A DNA stretch of 64,000 bases, from contig NZ_LWHM01000034.1 in assembly GCF_001642735.1 (NCBI RefSeq), positions 195,152-259,151 of the forward strand, read 5' to 3'. The position numbers and the translations under genes were made by a program. Under the pieces are notes generated by a model that was not told the origin of the DNA, searched no databases, and saw only the letters and a list, made by a program, of their open reading frames with translations. The number at the start of each line of letters is the position of its first letter. Within the stretch, counting starts at the first letter, position 1. Shown here in pieces: positions 37,472 to 47,238 of this stretch. This DNA is from Pseudohongiella nitratireducens. Its GTDB lineage: Bacteria; Pseudomonadota; Gammaproteobacteria; Pseudomonadales; Pseudohongiellaceae.

Positions 37472-39004
37472 ATGACAGACAGAGGCGATACTCACGGCCC
37501 AACCCGATTATCTGGGCTGCTGATAACGACCGTACTGACAATGACCGCCGCGTCATTTTCTCAGGCGCAGAACACGTTGCCGGAAAACGAAGAGCGCAGT
37601 GTTGCGAATGAAATCACAATTGATGAACGCTCTGCACTGCCAGGTAGAGTCAGCTTCGTACTGGAGGGTTACGACATTCCGGAAGGCAGTTACAGTATTG
37701 TGGTGGAAAATCTGACCCGCCCCGCTACGGCTGTGCGGATTAATGCCGATACCGCAATGCAGCCTGCCTCAACTATCAAAACCCTGACTACCCTGGCTGC
37801 CCTGAATCATCTGGGCCCCGATTATCACTGGCCTACTGAAACATATGCACTGGGAACTGTGGATGACCAGGGGATCCTCAATGGCGATTTACTGATACGC
37901 GGCCAGGGTGACCCCTTTTTAGTCGAAGAACAGCTTCGCAACCTGCTTAAATCTCTGATGCAACAAGGCATCCGTCACATCAATGGCAACCTGATCCTCG
38001 ACACGTCCGCATTTGATTCATCACTCTGGCAAGGAGAGGCGATGGATGGCCAGACGGGCCGAGCCTATAATGTCCTGCCTCACCCACTGTTGATGAACTT
38101 TCAGGTTAACAATTTTCTGTTTCGTCCCAGCACCGGGGAAAATGCGGTAGAGATTCTGACTGACCCACCGTTAAGTAACCTGATCATCGAAAACAAGCTG
38201 ACTTTGCGCCAGTCAGCCTGCAATGGTTTTCAGCGCGGCATCCGGGCTGATGTGTTTCCTGAGCAAAACCGTATCCGTTTCTCTGGCGCTTTCCCTGATC
38301 GCTGCCAGCAATATCGCATGACACGCGCTACCATGACCGCAAATGACTATGCCTACGGGCTGATCAAGCTGCTGTGGCAGCAACTGGGCGGTACCCTAAG
38401 CGGTGAAGTGATCGAAGATACCAACGGCACTCACCTTGCCTCGCAGCCTGATCTGACTCCTGCCAGCGTGCATTGGTCTCCACCATTGAGTGAGATTATT
38501 CGTTCCATCAACAAATACAGTAATAACGTGATGACCCGTCAGTTGTTGCTAACCATGGGGCGCAATGAGGGTGATTCGGGCGTGACATTGGGTGCGGGTC
38601 AACAGGCCATCTATGAATTTCTTGCCGAACGCGGGATTCCCCATAGCTCTCTGATTCTCGATAACGGTTCCGGACTGTCGCGGCAAACCCGAATATCAGC
38701 CAGTGACCTGGCTGCAGCACTGCATTTTGCCTGGCACTCACCTTATATGCCTGAATTCCTGGCTTCCCTGCCACTGTCAGGCATGGACGGTACCATGTCA
38801 TCACGACTCAATGATGCCACCGCAAGGGGTCGCATGCATGTAAAGACCGGTTCGCTTGATGATGTCGCCGGGGTGGCAGGCTATGTGTACAGTGAAAGCG
38901 GCGACAGCTATGCTGTGGTTGTTTTGCTTAACCATGCTGATGCTGACCGGGGGCTGGGCCAGGAACTGGCTGATGCTGTCCTGGCCTGGACGGTCCGGCA
39001 ATAA
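37472..39004 (+). CDS. dacB: D-alanyl-D-alanine carboxypeptidase/endopeptidase (PBP4, DacB)
   Basis: 510 residues, exported (N-terminal hydrophobic segment ending SFSQAQ). Penicillin-binding catalytic motifs in order: SXXK as ASTIKT (about residue 104), SXN as YSNNVM (about 350) and KTG as HVKTGSLDD (about 458). The ~200-residue insert between SXXK and SXN is typical of class C PBP4. It trims or cleaves peptidoglycan cross-links in the periplasm. It begins 50 bp after the UvrA gene; a co-transcript is possible. Confidence 0.94.
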   Translation: MTDRGDTHGPTRLSGLLITTVLTMTAASFSQAQNTLPENEERSVANEITIDERSALPGRVSFVLEGYDIPEGSYSIVVENLTRPATAVRINADTAMQPASTIKTLTTLAALNHLGPDYHWPTETYALGTVDDQGILNGDLLIRGQGDPFLVEEQLRNLLKSLMQQGIRHINGNLILDTSAFDSSLWQGEAMDGQTGRAYNVLPHPLLMNFQVNNFLFRPSTGENAVEILTDPPLSNLIIENKLTLRQSACNGFQRGIRADVFPEQNRIRFSGAFPDRCQQYRMTRATMTANDYAYGLIKLLWQQLGGTLSGEVIEDTNGTHLASQPDLTPASVHWSPPLSEIIRSINKYSNNVMTRQLLLTMGRNEGDSGVTLGAGQQAIYEFLAERGIPHSSLILDNGSGLSRQTRISASDLAAALHFAWHSPYMPEFLASLPLSGMDGTMSSRLNDATARGRMHVKTGSLDDVAGVAGYVYSESGDSYAVVVLLNHADADRGLGQELADAVLAWTVRQ

Positions 39005-39139
39005 CTGCTGGTCATCATACGCTGAACAATCTGTTCCGCCCACGATGAAGACATTCCGCAGCGCATGATCCAGACGGCCCAATAGGGAACTGAGCAGGCA
39101 GCTTTCTGTCAAAGTCGGTAAATTCAGAATATTTGCCGT

Positions 39140-39844
39140 ATGCAAAAACTCACCATCAGCATCGCCTGCAGTGTTGGGCTGCACGCCCTGTTCTTACTGT
39201 ATTGGCACTTCAACCATCAAACAGGTTCGCAGCAGGAAGCTGACCGCCTCACCCAACACACTGCAGAACTGTCTGAGCCGATTCAGTTTACACTGCAGCC
39301 ATCCCCACAGCAGTCAGTGGCATCTGACACTGACACTCAACCGATCATTCAGAGCCAAGCACAGCGCCCTGACAACCAGACACCACGAGATGTAGCCGGA
39401 CCCGAAGCGGCATCACCCAATATCACGACAGAAAACATAACAGAAAACATAATCGATACCACCCCGGCTACCAGGCAAGATACCATCCAAAGGACAGCAC
39501 CTGACCTGTTTTCCATACGACAGCAGATTCAACAACATGCGCCCGTTATCGAAAGCACTAACAGCCTGTCAGCAAAGTGTCAGCAATACAGGCGAATGCA
39601 GGGTATGGCAGTGGATTGTCAGCAGGAACGTTATGCACCGGCTGCCAGAGAAAGTGACACGATGAGTCTGGCTGCGAAAACACAGCAGCAACTGGCCGAC
39701 CTGCTGAGTGGCACCGCCCTTGTCTCACCAGCCCGGGAAGTTGATGCCAGCGACACCGGCAACCGTATTGACGCCAACCGGAATATGGTTGGCGACCAGT
39801 TGCAGGGCAATCAGTTGCGCAAAGCGATTATGAACCAGCGATAA
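39140..39844 (+). CDS. TonB-like N-anchored periplasmic protein, no recognisable C-terminal domain
   Basis: 234 residues. The N-terminus (LTISIACSVGLHALFLLYW) is a TonB/TolA-like membrane anchor with the SVGLH element seen in many TonB proteins. The middle is Gln/Thr/Asp-rich and probably disordered. The C-terminus has two Cys in AKCQQYRRMQGMAVDCQQ and no typical TonB beta domain. I cannot assign a family. It ends 5 bp before pstB, tail to tail. It may be an energy-coupling or envelope-anchoring accessory, but this is a guess from the anchor only. Confidence 0.65.
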   Translation: MQKLTISIACSVGLHALFLLYWHFNHQTGSQQEADRLTQHTAELSEPIQFTLQPSPQQSVASDTDTQPIIQSQAQRPDNQTPRDVAGPEAASPNITTENITENIIDTTPATRQDTIQRTAPDLFSIRQQIQQHAPVIESTNSLSAKCQQYRRMQGMAVDCQQERYAPAARESDTMSLAAKTQQQLADLLSGTALVSPAREVDASDTGNRIDANRNMVGDQLQGNQLRKAIMNQR

Positions 39845-39849
39845 TGTGA

Positions 39850-40752
39850 TCAGCCGTAACGTCCGGTAATATAGTCTTCAGTCTGCTTCTTGCTGGGATT
39901 GGTAAACAGGGTATCGGTATCACCAAACTCAATCAGCTTACCCATGTACATGAACGCCGTATAATCTGATACACGTGCGGCCTGTTGCATATTATGGGTG
40001 ACGATAATAATGGTGTAATCGCGTTTCAGCTCATTGATCAGCTCTTCAATTTTAAGTGTTGAAATCGGATCAAGCGCTGAGGCCGGCTCATCCAGCAGGA
40101 TAACTTCAGGCTCAATCGCAATAGCCCTGGCAATAACCAGACGCTGTTGCTGACCACCAGACATACCAAAGGCATTGTCTTGCAGACGATCCTTCACTTC
40201 GTCCCACAACGCAGCAGCGCGAAGCGACTTTTCCACCACCTCGTCCAGCACCCGCTTGGATTTGACGCCCTGAAGCCGCAGGCCATAAGCGACATTTTCA
40301 TAAATCGATTTGGGGAAAGGGTTGGGTTTTTGAAACACCATGCCTACATTGCGGCGTAATTCCGCAACATCCACTTTGGGATCATAGATGTTCTGGCCGT
40401 CCATGTTGATATCGCCTTTGATGCGACAAATATCAACCAGGTCATTCATGCGATTAAAACATCGCAATAATGTCGATTTGCCACAACCTGAAGGGCCGAT
40501 AAACGCAGTGACTTTTTTCTCTGGTATTACCAGGTTAACATCATGGAGCGCCTGGTCTTCCCCATAAAACAAATTAAGGTTATTCACAGTAATTTTCGAC
40601 ACTTCGTCGTCAAGAGACAGGGTGTCGCGCTCGGATATTTTGCGCGAAATCACCGGTGTCACTGGCTTTCGTTCCCGCTCAGCCATTGCATCACCAAATA
40701 CGCCGGTATCGTCCACTGATGCCGCGTTACTGTTCTCATTGGAATCTGTCAT
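39850..40752 (-). CDS. pstB: Phosphate ABC transporter ATP-binding protein PstB
   Basis: 300 residues. Walker [21 protein letters not shown], signature MSGGQQQRL and Walker [14 protein letters not shown], with the family-typical N-R-M-N-D-L after the P-loop. About 40 residues precede the usual start ([17 protein letters not shown]); this extension is polar and may not be functional, or an internal ATG (MAERERKP) may be used. It powers the PstA/PstC channel. Last gene of the pst group; phoU, which normally follows, is absent here. Confidence 0.96.
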   Translation of the reverse strand: MTDSNENSNAASVDDTGVFGDAMAERERKPVTPVISRKISERDTLSLDDEVSKITVNNLNLFYGEDQALHDVNLVIPEKKVTAFIGPSGCGKSTLLRCFNRMNDLVDICRIKGDINMDGQNIYDPKVDVAELRRNVGMVFQKPNPFPKSIYENVAYGLRLQGVKSKRVLDEVVEKSLRAAALWDEVKDRLQDNAFGMSGGQQQRLVIARAIAIEPEVILLDEPASALDPISTLKIEELINELKRDYTIIIVTHNMQQAARVSDYTAFMYMGKLIEFGDTDTLFTNPSKKQTEDYITGRYG

Positions 40753-40819
40753 ATCAACTATAGATCCTGTTTAACTAAAGTCATTACCCGGCAAATCGTT
40801 CTGCCGTTACACTGTTATG

Positions 40820-42490
40820 TTAGTCACTCGCACTGCGATACTTCTCGCGCAGCCTGTTCCTGATACTGATCGCGGTCAGATTCAAAATGACAATCAGCAT
40901 CACCAGCACCATGGCCGTTGCGTAAACCAGCGGTCTGGCTGCCTCAACATTTGGGCTCTGAAAACCAACGTCATAGATATGAAAACCAAGGTGCATGATT
41001 TTCCGGTCCAGGTGAATAAAGGGGAATTCCCCATCCACAGGCAACGAAGGTGCCAGCTTAACCACACCAACCAGCATCAGCGGTGCCACTTCACCTGCCG
41101 CACGGGCGATTGCCAGGATCAACCCGGTCATCATTGCCGGCGTTGCCAGAGGCACAATCACCTTCCAGAGTGTTTCTGATTTGGTCGCCCCTAATGCCAG
41201 ACTGCCCTGACGTATAGTACTGGGTATACGGGACAGCCCCTCTTCGGTGGAGACAATGACAATAGGCAAGGTCAGCAAGGCCAGGGTCAAAGATGCCCAG
41301 AACAGCCCAGGTGTACCAAAGGTAGGTGTAGGCAACGACGTTTCATAAAACATCTCATCAATACTGCCACCCAGAAAGTATACAAAGAACCCAAGGCCAA
41401 AAACGCCGTAAACAATGGAAGGAACACCAGCCAGGTTATAGACCGAAATCCGGATAATGCGTGTCATTAACCCCTGCTTGGCGTACTCACGCAGATAAAT
41501 CGCCGCCAGTATGCCGAAAGGCGTAACAATAATCGACATCACAAAGACCATTGTAACCGTACCGAAAATAGCTGGAAAAATACCACCCTCAGTATTGGCT
41601 TCACGAGGCTCGTCGGTCATGAATTCCCACAGTCGCTCCACGTACTGTAACGGTTTGTCGAATCCTGACATGGCATTCGGTGCCGTCACCCGCACAATGG
41701 TACCGAGCGTGATATCCACTTCACGGCCATCGCTGATACGCATACGAAGAGTATCACGACGAGTGCTGTCATAAAGCGCATCAAGCTCCTGACGAATCAC
41801 ACCGTAACTGTTGTTCAGGCTTTCCCGCTCAGCAGCAATTCGGTCACGTTCAGCACTTGCCACTTCTTCTGGCACCTCACGTATTGCCAGACCACGCTCA
41901 TCAAGACGGAGCCGCTCCAGCGTCCGGTTGATATCACTGATTTCACCGCCTTCCAGGTCTTCAATATCGTCATAAATGGAGAGACTTCGTTCAATGCGTG
42001 TCTGAACCTGATCGAAGAAATCCGCCTGCTCAGCCGTCGCTACCACATCTCCGTTTTCCAGCAGAGCAACAGGCTGTCCATAAAAGTTGCCCCACTCCCG
42101 CCGTTCAATCACATAGATATTTTCCGGGTACTCCCAGGGCTCCATATAAAGCTGGAGAAACCAGGAGAAGTCCTGACCGGTCTGATCCCGGTTACCCAGC
42201 TTCAGCAAATGGCGAGTGACCAGATCTACCGACTCAGGAACCTGTTCCCCTGAGTCCCGCGCAACAGCAGCAGGTATCACCTGACTGCGGACCAGTTCAC
42301 CAATAAGTACTTGTGGTGCATCTGCCTGTGGCTCATTGATTTCGATATAAGCAACATCAGAAGGCCAGAAATGACCAAAGCCACGCACTGCAATCAGCCC
42401 GATCAGGCCAAACACCATGATCATCGACAGGGCCACCGCGCCGCCATTCAGCCAGATCCAGGGAGCACCACTTTTGAACCATTGTTTCAT
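40820..42490 (-). CDS. pstA: Phosphate ABC transporter permease PstA (long form)
   Basis: 556 residues versus ~296 in E. coli. A single N-terminal helix (about 15-35) is followed by a ~280-residue periplasmic insert with a coiled-coil-like stretch (EGGEISDINRTLERLRLDERG), then the BPD permease core with about five helices. The ABC-contact loop is QGSLALGATKSETLWKVIVP. Such long PstA proteins are known in gammaproteobacteria. It pairs with PstC to form the membrane channel. The ATG at 42490 is clear and lies 39 bp after pstC. Confidence 0.94.
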   Translation of the reverse strand: MKQWFKSGAPWIWLNGGAVALSMIMVFGLIGLIAVRGFGHFWPSDVAYIEINEPQADAPQVLIGELVRSQVIPAAVARDSGEQVPESVDLVTRHLLKLGNRDQTGQDFSWFLQLYMEPWEYPENIYVIERREWGNFYGQPVALLENGDVVATAEQADFFDQVQTRIERSLSIYDDIEDLEGGEISDINRTLERLRLDERGLAIREVPEEVASAERDRIAAERESLNNSYGVIRQELDALYDSTRRDTLRMRISDGREVDITLGTIVRVTAPNAMSGFDKPLQYVERLWEFMTDEPREANTEGGIFPAIFGTVTMVFVMSIIVTPFGILAAIYLREYAKQGLMTRIIRISVYNLAGVPSIVYGVFGLGFFVYFLGGSIDEMFYETSLPTPTFGTPGLFWASLTLALLTLPIVIVSTEEGLSRIPSTIRQGSLALGATKSETLWKVIVPLATPAMMTGLILAIARAAGEVAPLMLVGVVKLAPSLPVDGEFPFIHLDRKIMHLGFHIYDVGFQSPNVEAARPLVYATAMVLVMLIVILNLTAISIRNRLREKYRSASD

Positions 42491-42529
42491 GCCAGACTCT
42501 CTATCCTAAACTCGTACAAATGGTCTGTC

Positions 42530-44842
42530 TTACAGACTGCTATATCGTTGTCGCAACCGCTGGCGAATGATCTCTGCCAGCGTGTTGACGATGAATGTCA
42601 AAGCCAGCAATACCAGTGCGGCCAGGAACAACACCCGGAAGTGAGACGATCCCACCGCAGTCTCTGGTAGCTCCACCGCAATATTGGCCGACAACGTTCG
42701 CATGCCTTCAAAGATATTGAAGTTGACGACAGGGCTGTTACCTGTGGCCATCAACACAATCATGGTTTCACCGACCGCCCGACCAAAACCCATCATCACT
42801 GCTGAAAAAATACCCGGGCTGGCCGTTGGTAACACCACGCCAATCATGGTTTGCCAACGTGTCGCACCCAGCGCCAGCGAGCCTTGGGTCAAGTGGCGGG
42901 GAACAGTGAAAACAGCATCTTCAGCAATGGAGAAAATCGTGGGAATGACAGCAAAGCCCATCGCGATACCAACAATCAAAGCATTGCGCTGATCGTAATT
43001 AATGCCAATATCAGTGAACCATTGCCGCATGCTGCCGCCAAAGAACCACACCTCCATCCAGGGGCTGGCCTGCAGACAGAGCGTGCCGAAAATCAGGATA
43101 ACGGGAACCAGAGCAGCAGCTTCCCAGCCTTCCGGTACCAGCAGCCGCCAGCGGGTCGGCAGTTTTGACCAGGCAAAAGCAAACAGGATCATGACCACCG
43201 GCATCAGAATCAGGAAGCTGAATACCGCAGGCAATTCATTTTCCACAAAAGGCGCCAGCCACAGACCTGCCAGAAAACCCAGGATGACCGTCGGCAATGC
43301 CTCCATGATTTCGATACTGGGTTTTACTACCCCTCGCAATTTGGGAGTCATGAAATAGGCCGTATAGATAGCACCGGCAATCGCTAACGGCATGGCAAAC
43401 AGCATGGCATAAAATGCAGCTTTTAGCGTACCTACACTCAACGGCACCAGACTGAACTTTGATTCAAACTCATCCGTTGCTGAGGAAGATTGCCAGATAT
43501 ATTCCGGGTCTTCCCGGCCTTCGTACCAGACCTTGTTCCACATTGCCGCCCAGGACAGCTGCGGGTGCTCATTCCACAGCTCTGCTGATACCAGTTGATT
43601 ATCCTGGTCAAGCCATAACAGGCGCGTATTGATCTGGGAGATGGCCATTTCTTCTATCGGTACATCTGCGTGGGAGTCGAGATAGAGAGTGCGTGATGAG
43701 GTGCCATAATGGACGCCGATTTGCCCATCTGCATCAACAGCAATAAAGCCCTTGCGCGTATACTCCGGGGTGATCTCACGTATCGCGGCTTTGTGAGAAC
43801 GGAAACTGCGAATCTCTTCTAGTCGGTACTGATTCTGATCATCGCGCACCAGAAACCACTGGCTCAGTTCACCGGCATCATTGCCAAATATCAGCGACAC
43901 ACCACCGACCAGAAATGCAGAAGCAGAGACTTCATTACCCCCTCCTACATCGACTGACTCCACTAACCTGGCTTCAGCCGGATTGGAAATATCGTAGTAA
44001 TGAACCCGACCGTCTTCATCCAGGGCAAATAAACTGCGCAATGCTTTATCTACCATCAACTTACTGATATCGCCTGTTCCACCTGGAGGGGCAGGCAACT
44101 CAGTAACCTGACGAGTAATCTGTACCTGTCCGGTCAACAGATTTTCCCGGCCCGTCAGGCTGGCCAGCAACAAGCGGTTATCTTCAGTTAATGCCGCAAT
44201 GGCTGAAGCATTTCGACCCCGCGTTTGCGTTTCCATACTGATCAACTTTAAAGGCTGACCCTGATCATCAATGGTTATTGCTGATTCGCCGAGCGGAAAT
44301 TCCAGTTTCGGGGTCAATTGACGCTGGTCGTTGGGAAAACTGATATCGAAGCCGTGCCGGACAACAACCGCCTGACCATTATCCAGACCATAGACCTGGG
44401 TTGCAGAAATAGCCTCTGCAGAAAAAAAGCTGTGAAACTGGCTACCCTCAGGCTTGGGCACATCAAAGCGAGCTTCCGGGGCCCCATTGGCGACATCGAA
44501 AACAACGACCTGACCATCCGGTGAATAGGCAATAGCGAGGGTCTCATAACGCTCAAGCACAAGGTGCTCGACATCCTCCAGCCCCGTTTGCGACAGACTG
44601 TACTGCACATCCTCTTCAATGGTCGCTCCTTTCAATATCGGAGCAACCTCGTAAAAGAGATAAACAAAAATGGTTAACAGTGCGATCACCACACCAAATC
44701 CGGACGCCGTTATTCCCCAGCGGGAGTACTGGTCACGACGGGCTCGCTTTTGCCTTAACGCTTTCCGTTGTTCCGCATTTGGCAGCAAGCTGCGCTGGCT
44801 TGCGGATTCGGATGGCAAATCGGGTAATCTGAAGTCGGTCAT
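42530..44842 (-). CDS. pstC: Phosphate ABC transporter permease PstC (long form)
   Basis: 770 residues versus ~320 in E. coli. After a cytoplasmic N-terminal region and one helix (about 50-72), a ~380-residue periplasmic domain with beta-propeller-like phrases (AIAYSPDGQVVVFDVANG) precedes the permease core (about 465-760). The loop QGSLALGATRWQTMIGVVLP contacts PstB and GRAVGETMIVLMATG is the conserved channel helix. This is the same long architecture as PstA, so the two periplasmic inserts may interact. A Pho-box-like site lies 73-90 nt upstream. Confidence 0.94.
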   Translation of the reverse strand: MTDFRLPDLPSESASQRSLLPNAEQRKALRQKRARRDQYSRWGITASGFGVVIALLTIFVYLFYEVAPILKGATIEEDVQYSLSQTGLEDVEHLVLERYETLAIAYSPDGQVVVFDVANGAPEARFDVPKPEGSQFHSFFSAEAISATQVYGLDNGQAVVVRHGFDISFPNDQRQLTPKLEFPLGESAITIDDQGQPLKLISMETQTRGRNASAIAALTEDNRLLLASLTGRENLLTGQVQITRQVTELPAPPGGTGDISKLMVDKALRSLFALDEDGRVHYYDISNPAEARLVESVDVGGGNEVSASAFLVGGVSLIFGNDAGELSQWFLVRDDQNQYRLEEIRSFRSHKAAIREITPEYTRKGFIAVDADGQIGVHYGTSSRTLYLDSHADVPIEEMAISQINTRLLWLDQDNQLVSAELWNEHPQLSWAAMWNKVWYEGREDPEYIWQSSSATDEFESKFSLVPLSVGTLKAAFYAMLFAMPLAIAGAIYTAYFMTPKLRGVVKPSIEIMEALPTVILGFLAGLWLAPFVENELPAVFSFLILMPVVMILFAFAWSKLPTRWRLLVPEGWEAAALVPVILIFGTLCLQASPWMEVWFFGGSMRQWFTDIGINYDQRNALIVGIAMGFAVIPTIFSIAEDAVFTVPRHLTQGSLALGATRWQTMIGVVLPTASPGIFSAVMMGFGRAVGETMIVLMATGNSPVVNFNIFEGMRTLSANIAVELPETAVGSSHFRVLFLAALVLLALTFIVNTLAEIIRQRLRQRYSSL

Positions 44843-44914
44843 TGTGTTTACATGTCCTGCTCTGGCCGTTGGCCGCCATCAAAAAATTAACAGCGCCAAG
44901 CTTATTGAAATATT

Positions 44915-44932
44915 ATGACCGTTTTGTGACAA
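44915..44932 (-). promoter_or_regulatory. Pho-box-like element upstream of pstC
   Basis: On the minus strand TTGTCAC-AAAA-CGGTCAT, matching the PhoB box (CTGTCAT, 4 nt, CTGTCAT) at 14 of 18 positions with correct 11-bp half-site phase. It suggests a second PhoB-dependent promoter inside the operon, in the 217-bp pstS-pstC gap. Confidence 0.45.
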
Positions 44933-45059
44933 AACTGTCGTATTTATACAAACAGCCTGCCTGACAGGTAGCGGAAAGCATACAACATCCCTGTCATATT
45001 CTTCCCATCGGGGGAGGCCGTAGCCTACACCTTCTTTATTTCAGAATGATGACAGCGCC

Positions 45060-46037
45060 TTAATTAATACCCAGCGACTGCAGCACACGCTCGCTCACAG
45101 CAGCTGGCAAGGTAACAAAACCATCGCGCTCCACGATTTCCTGGCCCTGTTTGCTATACACCATTTTGATAAATTCACGGGTTACCGGGTCGAGGTCACG
45201 GTTAGGATGTTTATTGATATAGATAAAGAGGTAGCGGGACAGAGGGTATGCGCCACTGCTGGCATTCTCAGGTGTCGGCTCAACAGCCTCAGAACTGTCA
45301 TCGAAAGCTAACGGCACTGCCCGAACGCCTGATGTGCTATACCCGATGCCAGAGTAGCCTATCCCGTTAATTGACTCAGAAACCCCCTGAACCACGGAGG
45401 AAGAGCCTGGCTGCTCATTGATGCTCGCGCGAAAATCACCGCCACACAGTGCATTGTCTTTGAAAAAACCGTAGGTGCCTGACACCGCATTTCGGCTGTA
45501 CAGCGCAAAATCCCGATTGTCCCAGGACCCAGTAAGCCCAAGCTGCCCCCAGCGGTTGATGCCTTCTGCATAGCCGCAACGGCGGGTAGCTGAGAAAATC
45601 GCATCTATCTGCGGCAGGCTCAGCGCTTCAATCGGGTTGTCCTTATTAACGAAGACAGCAAGCATATCCACCGCTACTGGCAATTCAGTGGGCGGGTAGC
45701 CAAAACGCGCTTCAAACTCCTGGATCTCCGACTGACGCATACCACGGCTCATTGGCGCCAGTGTGGCTGTCCCTTCTGTCAATGCTGGCGGTGCCGTTGA
45801 AGACCCCGCCCCCTGTATTTGCACATTGACGTTGGGGTAGAACTGGCTGAACGCTTCAGCCCAGAGAGTCATCAGGTTATTCAATGTATCTGAACCGATA
45901 CTGGAGAGGTTGCCGGAGACACCTGAAGCTCGTTCATAATCCGGCAAATTGGGATCGACATCGCCCATTAGTGGGCCGCTCAATGACGCCATACCTGCCA
46001 TTGAAACGGCAACTACGAAGTTTTTCAGTGTCTTCAT
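45060..46037 (-). CDS. pstS: Phosphate ABC transporter substrate-binding protein PstS
   Basis: 325 residues from the ATG at 46037 (GGAGA 7 nt before it), giving signal peptide MKTLKNFVVAVSMAGMASLS. A periplasmic phosphate-binding fold: SSIGSDTLNNLM, GAGSSTAPPALTEGTATLAPMSR (phosphate-contacting Ser/Thr) and SRNAVSGTYGFF are family sites. A frame starting four codons earlier at 46049 is possible but lacks a good SD. It is the first gene of pstSCAB, behind two Pho boxes. Confidence 0.94.
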   Translation of the reverse strand: MKTLKNFVVAVSMAGMASLSGPLMGDVDPNLPDYERASGVSGNLSSIGSDTLNNLMTLWAEAFSQFYPNVNVQIQGAGSSTAPPALTEGTATLAPMSRGMRQSEIQEFEARFGYPPTELPVAVDMLAVFVNKDNPIEALSLPQIDAIFSATRRCGYAEGINRWGQLGLTGSWDNRDFALYSRNAVSGTYGFFKDNALCGGDFRASINEQPGSSSVVQGVSESINGIGYSGIGYSTSGVRAVPLAFDDSSEAVEPTPENASSGAYPLSRYLFIYINKHPNRDLDPVTREFIKMVYSKQGQEIVERDGFVTLPAAVSERVLQSLGIN

Positions 46038-46074
46038 CCGGTTCTCCATCGCATGTGCTATTTAAGTCGCGTGC

Positions 46075-46134
46075 ACTATACAAAAACTATATGACACTTA
46101 TATGACAACACTGTTATAAAACAGTTTTATGACA
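46075..46134 (-). promoter_or_regulatory. PhoB-dependent promoter of pstS (two Pho boxes and -10)
   Basis: Proximal box on the minus strand: TTGTCATATAAGTGTCATA (46090-46108), a near-consensus direct repeat of TGTCAT with 11-bp phase. Distal, weaker box: CTGTCATAAAACTGTTT (46118-46134). The -10 TATAGT (46075-46080) begins 9 nt from the proximal box, as in PhoB-activated promoters that lack a -35. Start near 46068. Confidence 0.8.
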
Positions 46135-46181
46135 GGCAATTGCTGTCACCAAAGGTGATGGCGCCCATGCTGGGCTATATC

Positions 46182-47051
46182 CTATTTGAACACAACTGTC
46201 TTATTGCCATTGATAATGATCCGGTGCTCACAGTGCCATTTAAGGGCTCGCGCAAAAGCTGCACACTCTGCATCACGACCAATCTGAACCAGTTCCTCTA
46301 TATCGAAATTGTGATCGATTCGTTCTACTGACTGCTCGATAATGGGACCTTCATCAAGATCAGTGGTTACGTAATGAGCCGTCGCTCCGATGATCTTCAC
46401 CCCTCGCATATACGCCTGGCGATAAGGGTTGGCTCCTTTAAAACCGGGCAGGAAAGAGTGATGGATGTTGATGGCCCGACCGGCCATCGCCTCACAAAGC
46501 CGGGGTGAGAGGATCTGCATATACCGCGCCAGCGCCAGAACATCGACTTGCTGTGCTTCAATGACCTCCAGTATCTGTCCTTCCTGCTCGTCTTTGGTCT
46601 GCGTTGTCACCGGCAGGTGGTAATAAGGCAAGCCATACCATTCTGTGATATCACGCATATCATTATGATTGGAAACAACGCCCACCACCTCGGCCGGGAG
46701 AACACCACTGCTCCAGCGATGCAGGATATCCACCAGGCAGTGACCATGACGTGACACTGCCAGCAACACGCGGGGTTTATACCGCAGGTCAAAGAACTCC
46801 CACTGCATCTCAAACTGCTGCGCCAGAGAGGCAAAATCCTCATCAAGTTTTTCCACCGAGGGTAAATCCACTTCCTGCTCTTCAAACTCCACCCGCATGA
46901 AAAAGCGGTCAATCACCGGGTCTCGGTGCTGGGCGGCTTCGCTAATGGTTGCACCGCGCTGGTACAGAAAATCACTGACAGCGCGAACAATCCCATTGGC
47001 TTCCGGGCAGGCTACGGTTAGTACATATTGATGAGGGGCTCTGGTATCCAT
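46182..47051 (-). CDS. purU: Formyltetrahydrofolate deformylase PurU
   Basis: 289 residues. An N-terminal ACT domain (about 1-85; YVLTVACPEANGIVRAVSDFLYQRG) precedes the formyltransferase-fold domain. Active-site region INIHHSFLPGFKGANPY with the catalytic His, plus YVTTDLDEGPIIEQ with the catalytic Asp. It hydrolyses 10-formyl-THF to THF and formate, balancing one-carbon pools. FolD encoded at 49.4 kb makes its substrate, though the genes are not linked in one operon. Clear ATG. Confidence 0.96.
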   Translation of the reverse strand: MDTRAPHQYVLTVACPEANGIVRAVSDFLYQRGATISEAAQHRDPVIDRFFMRVEFEEQEVDLPSVEKLDEDFASLAQQFEMQWEFFDLRYKPRVLLAVSRHGHCLVDILHRWSSGVLPAEVVGVVSNHNDMRDITEWYGLPYYHLPVTTQTKDEQEGQILEVIEAQQVDVLALARYMQILSPRLCEAMAGRAINIHHSFLPGFKGANPYRQAYMRGVKIIGATAHYVTTDLDEGPIIEQSVERIDHNFDIEELVQIGRDAECAAFARALKWHCEHRIIINGNKTVVFK

Positions 47052-47238
47052 CTGATCGTTCCTATGATCCTGGCTTTGCTCTTGTCGGCGCGCATCTTAG
47101 CATTTTTCATCATTTCACTGTGAAACTATGGCACCAGCTTATTTCAACCCGAACAGGGGATGCCGTAAAGAAGCGTAAATTCCTATCATTTGAGCCTACA
47201 CAAGCAAAGTGACGCTCAAGTTCAAGGGAGTTTGCAAA

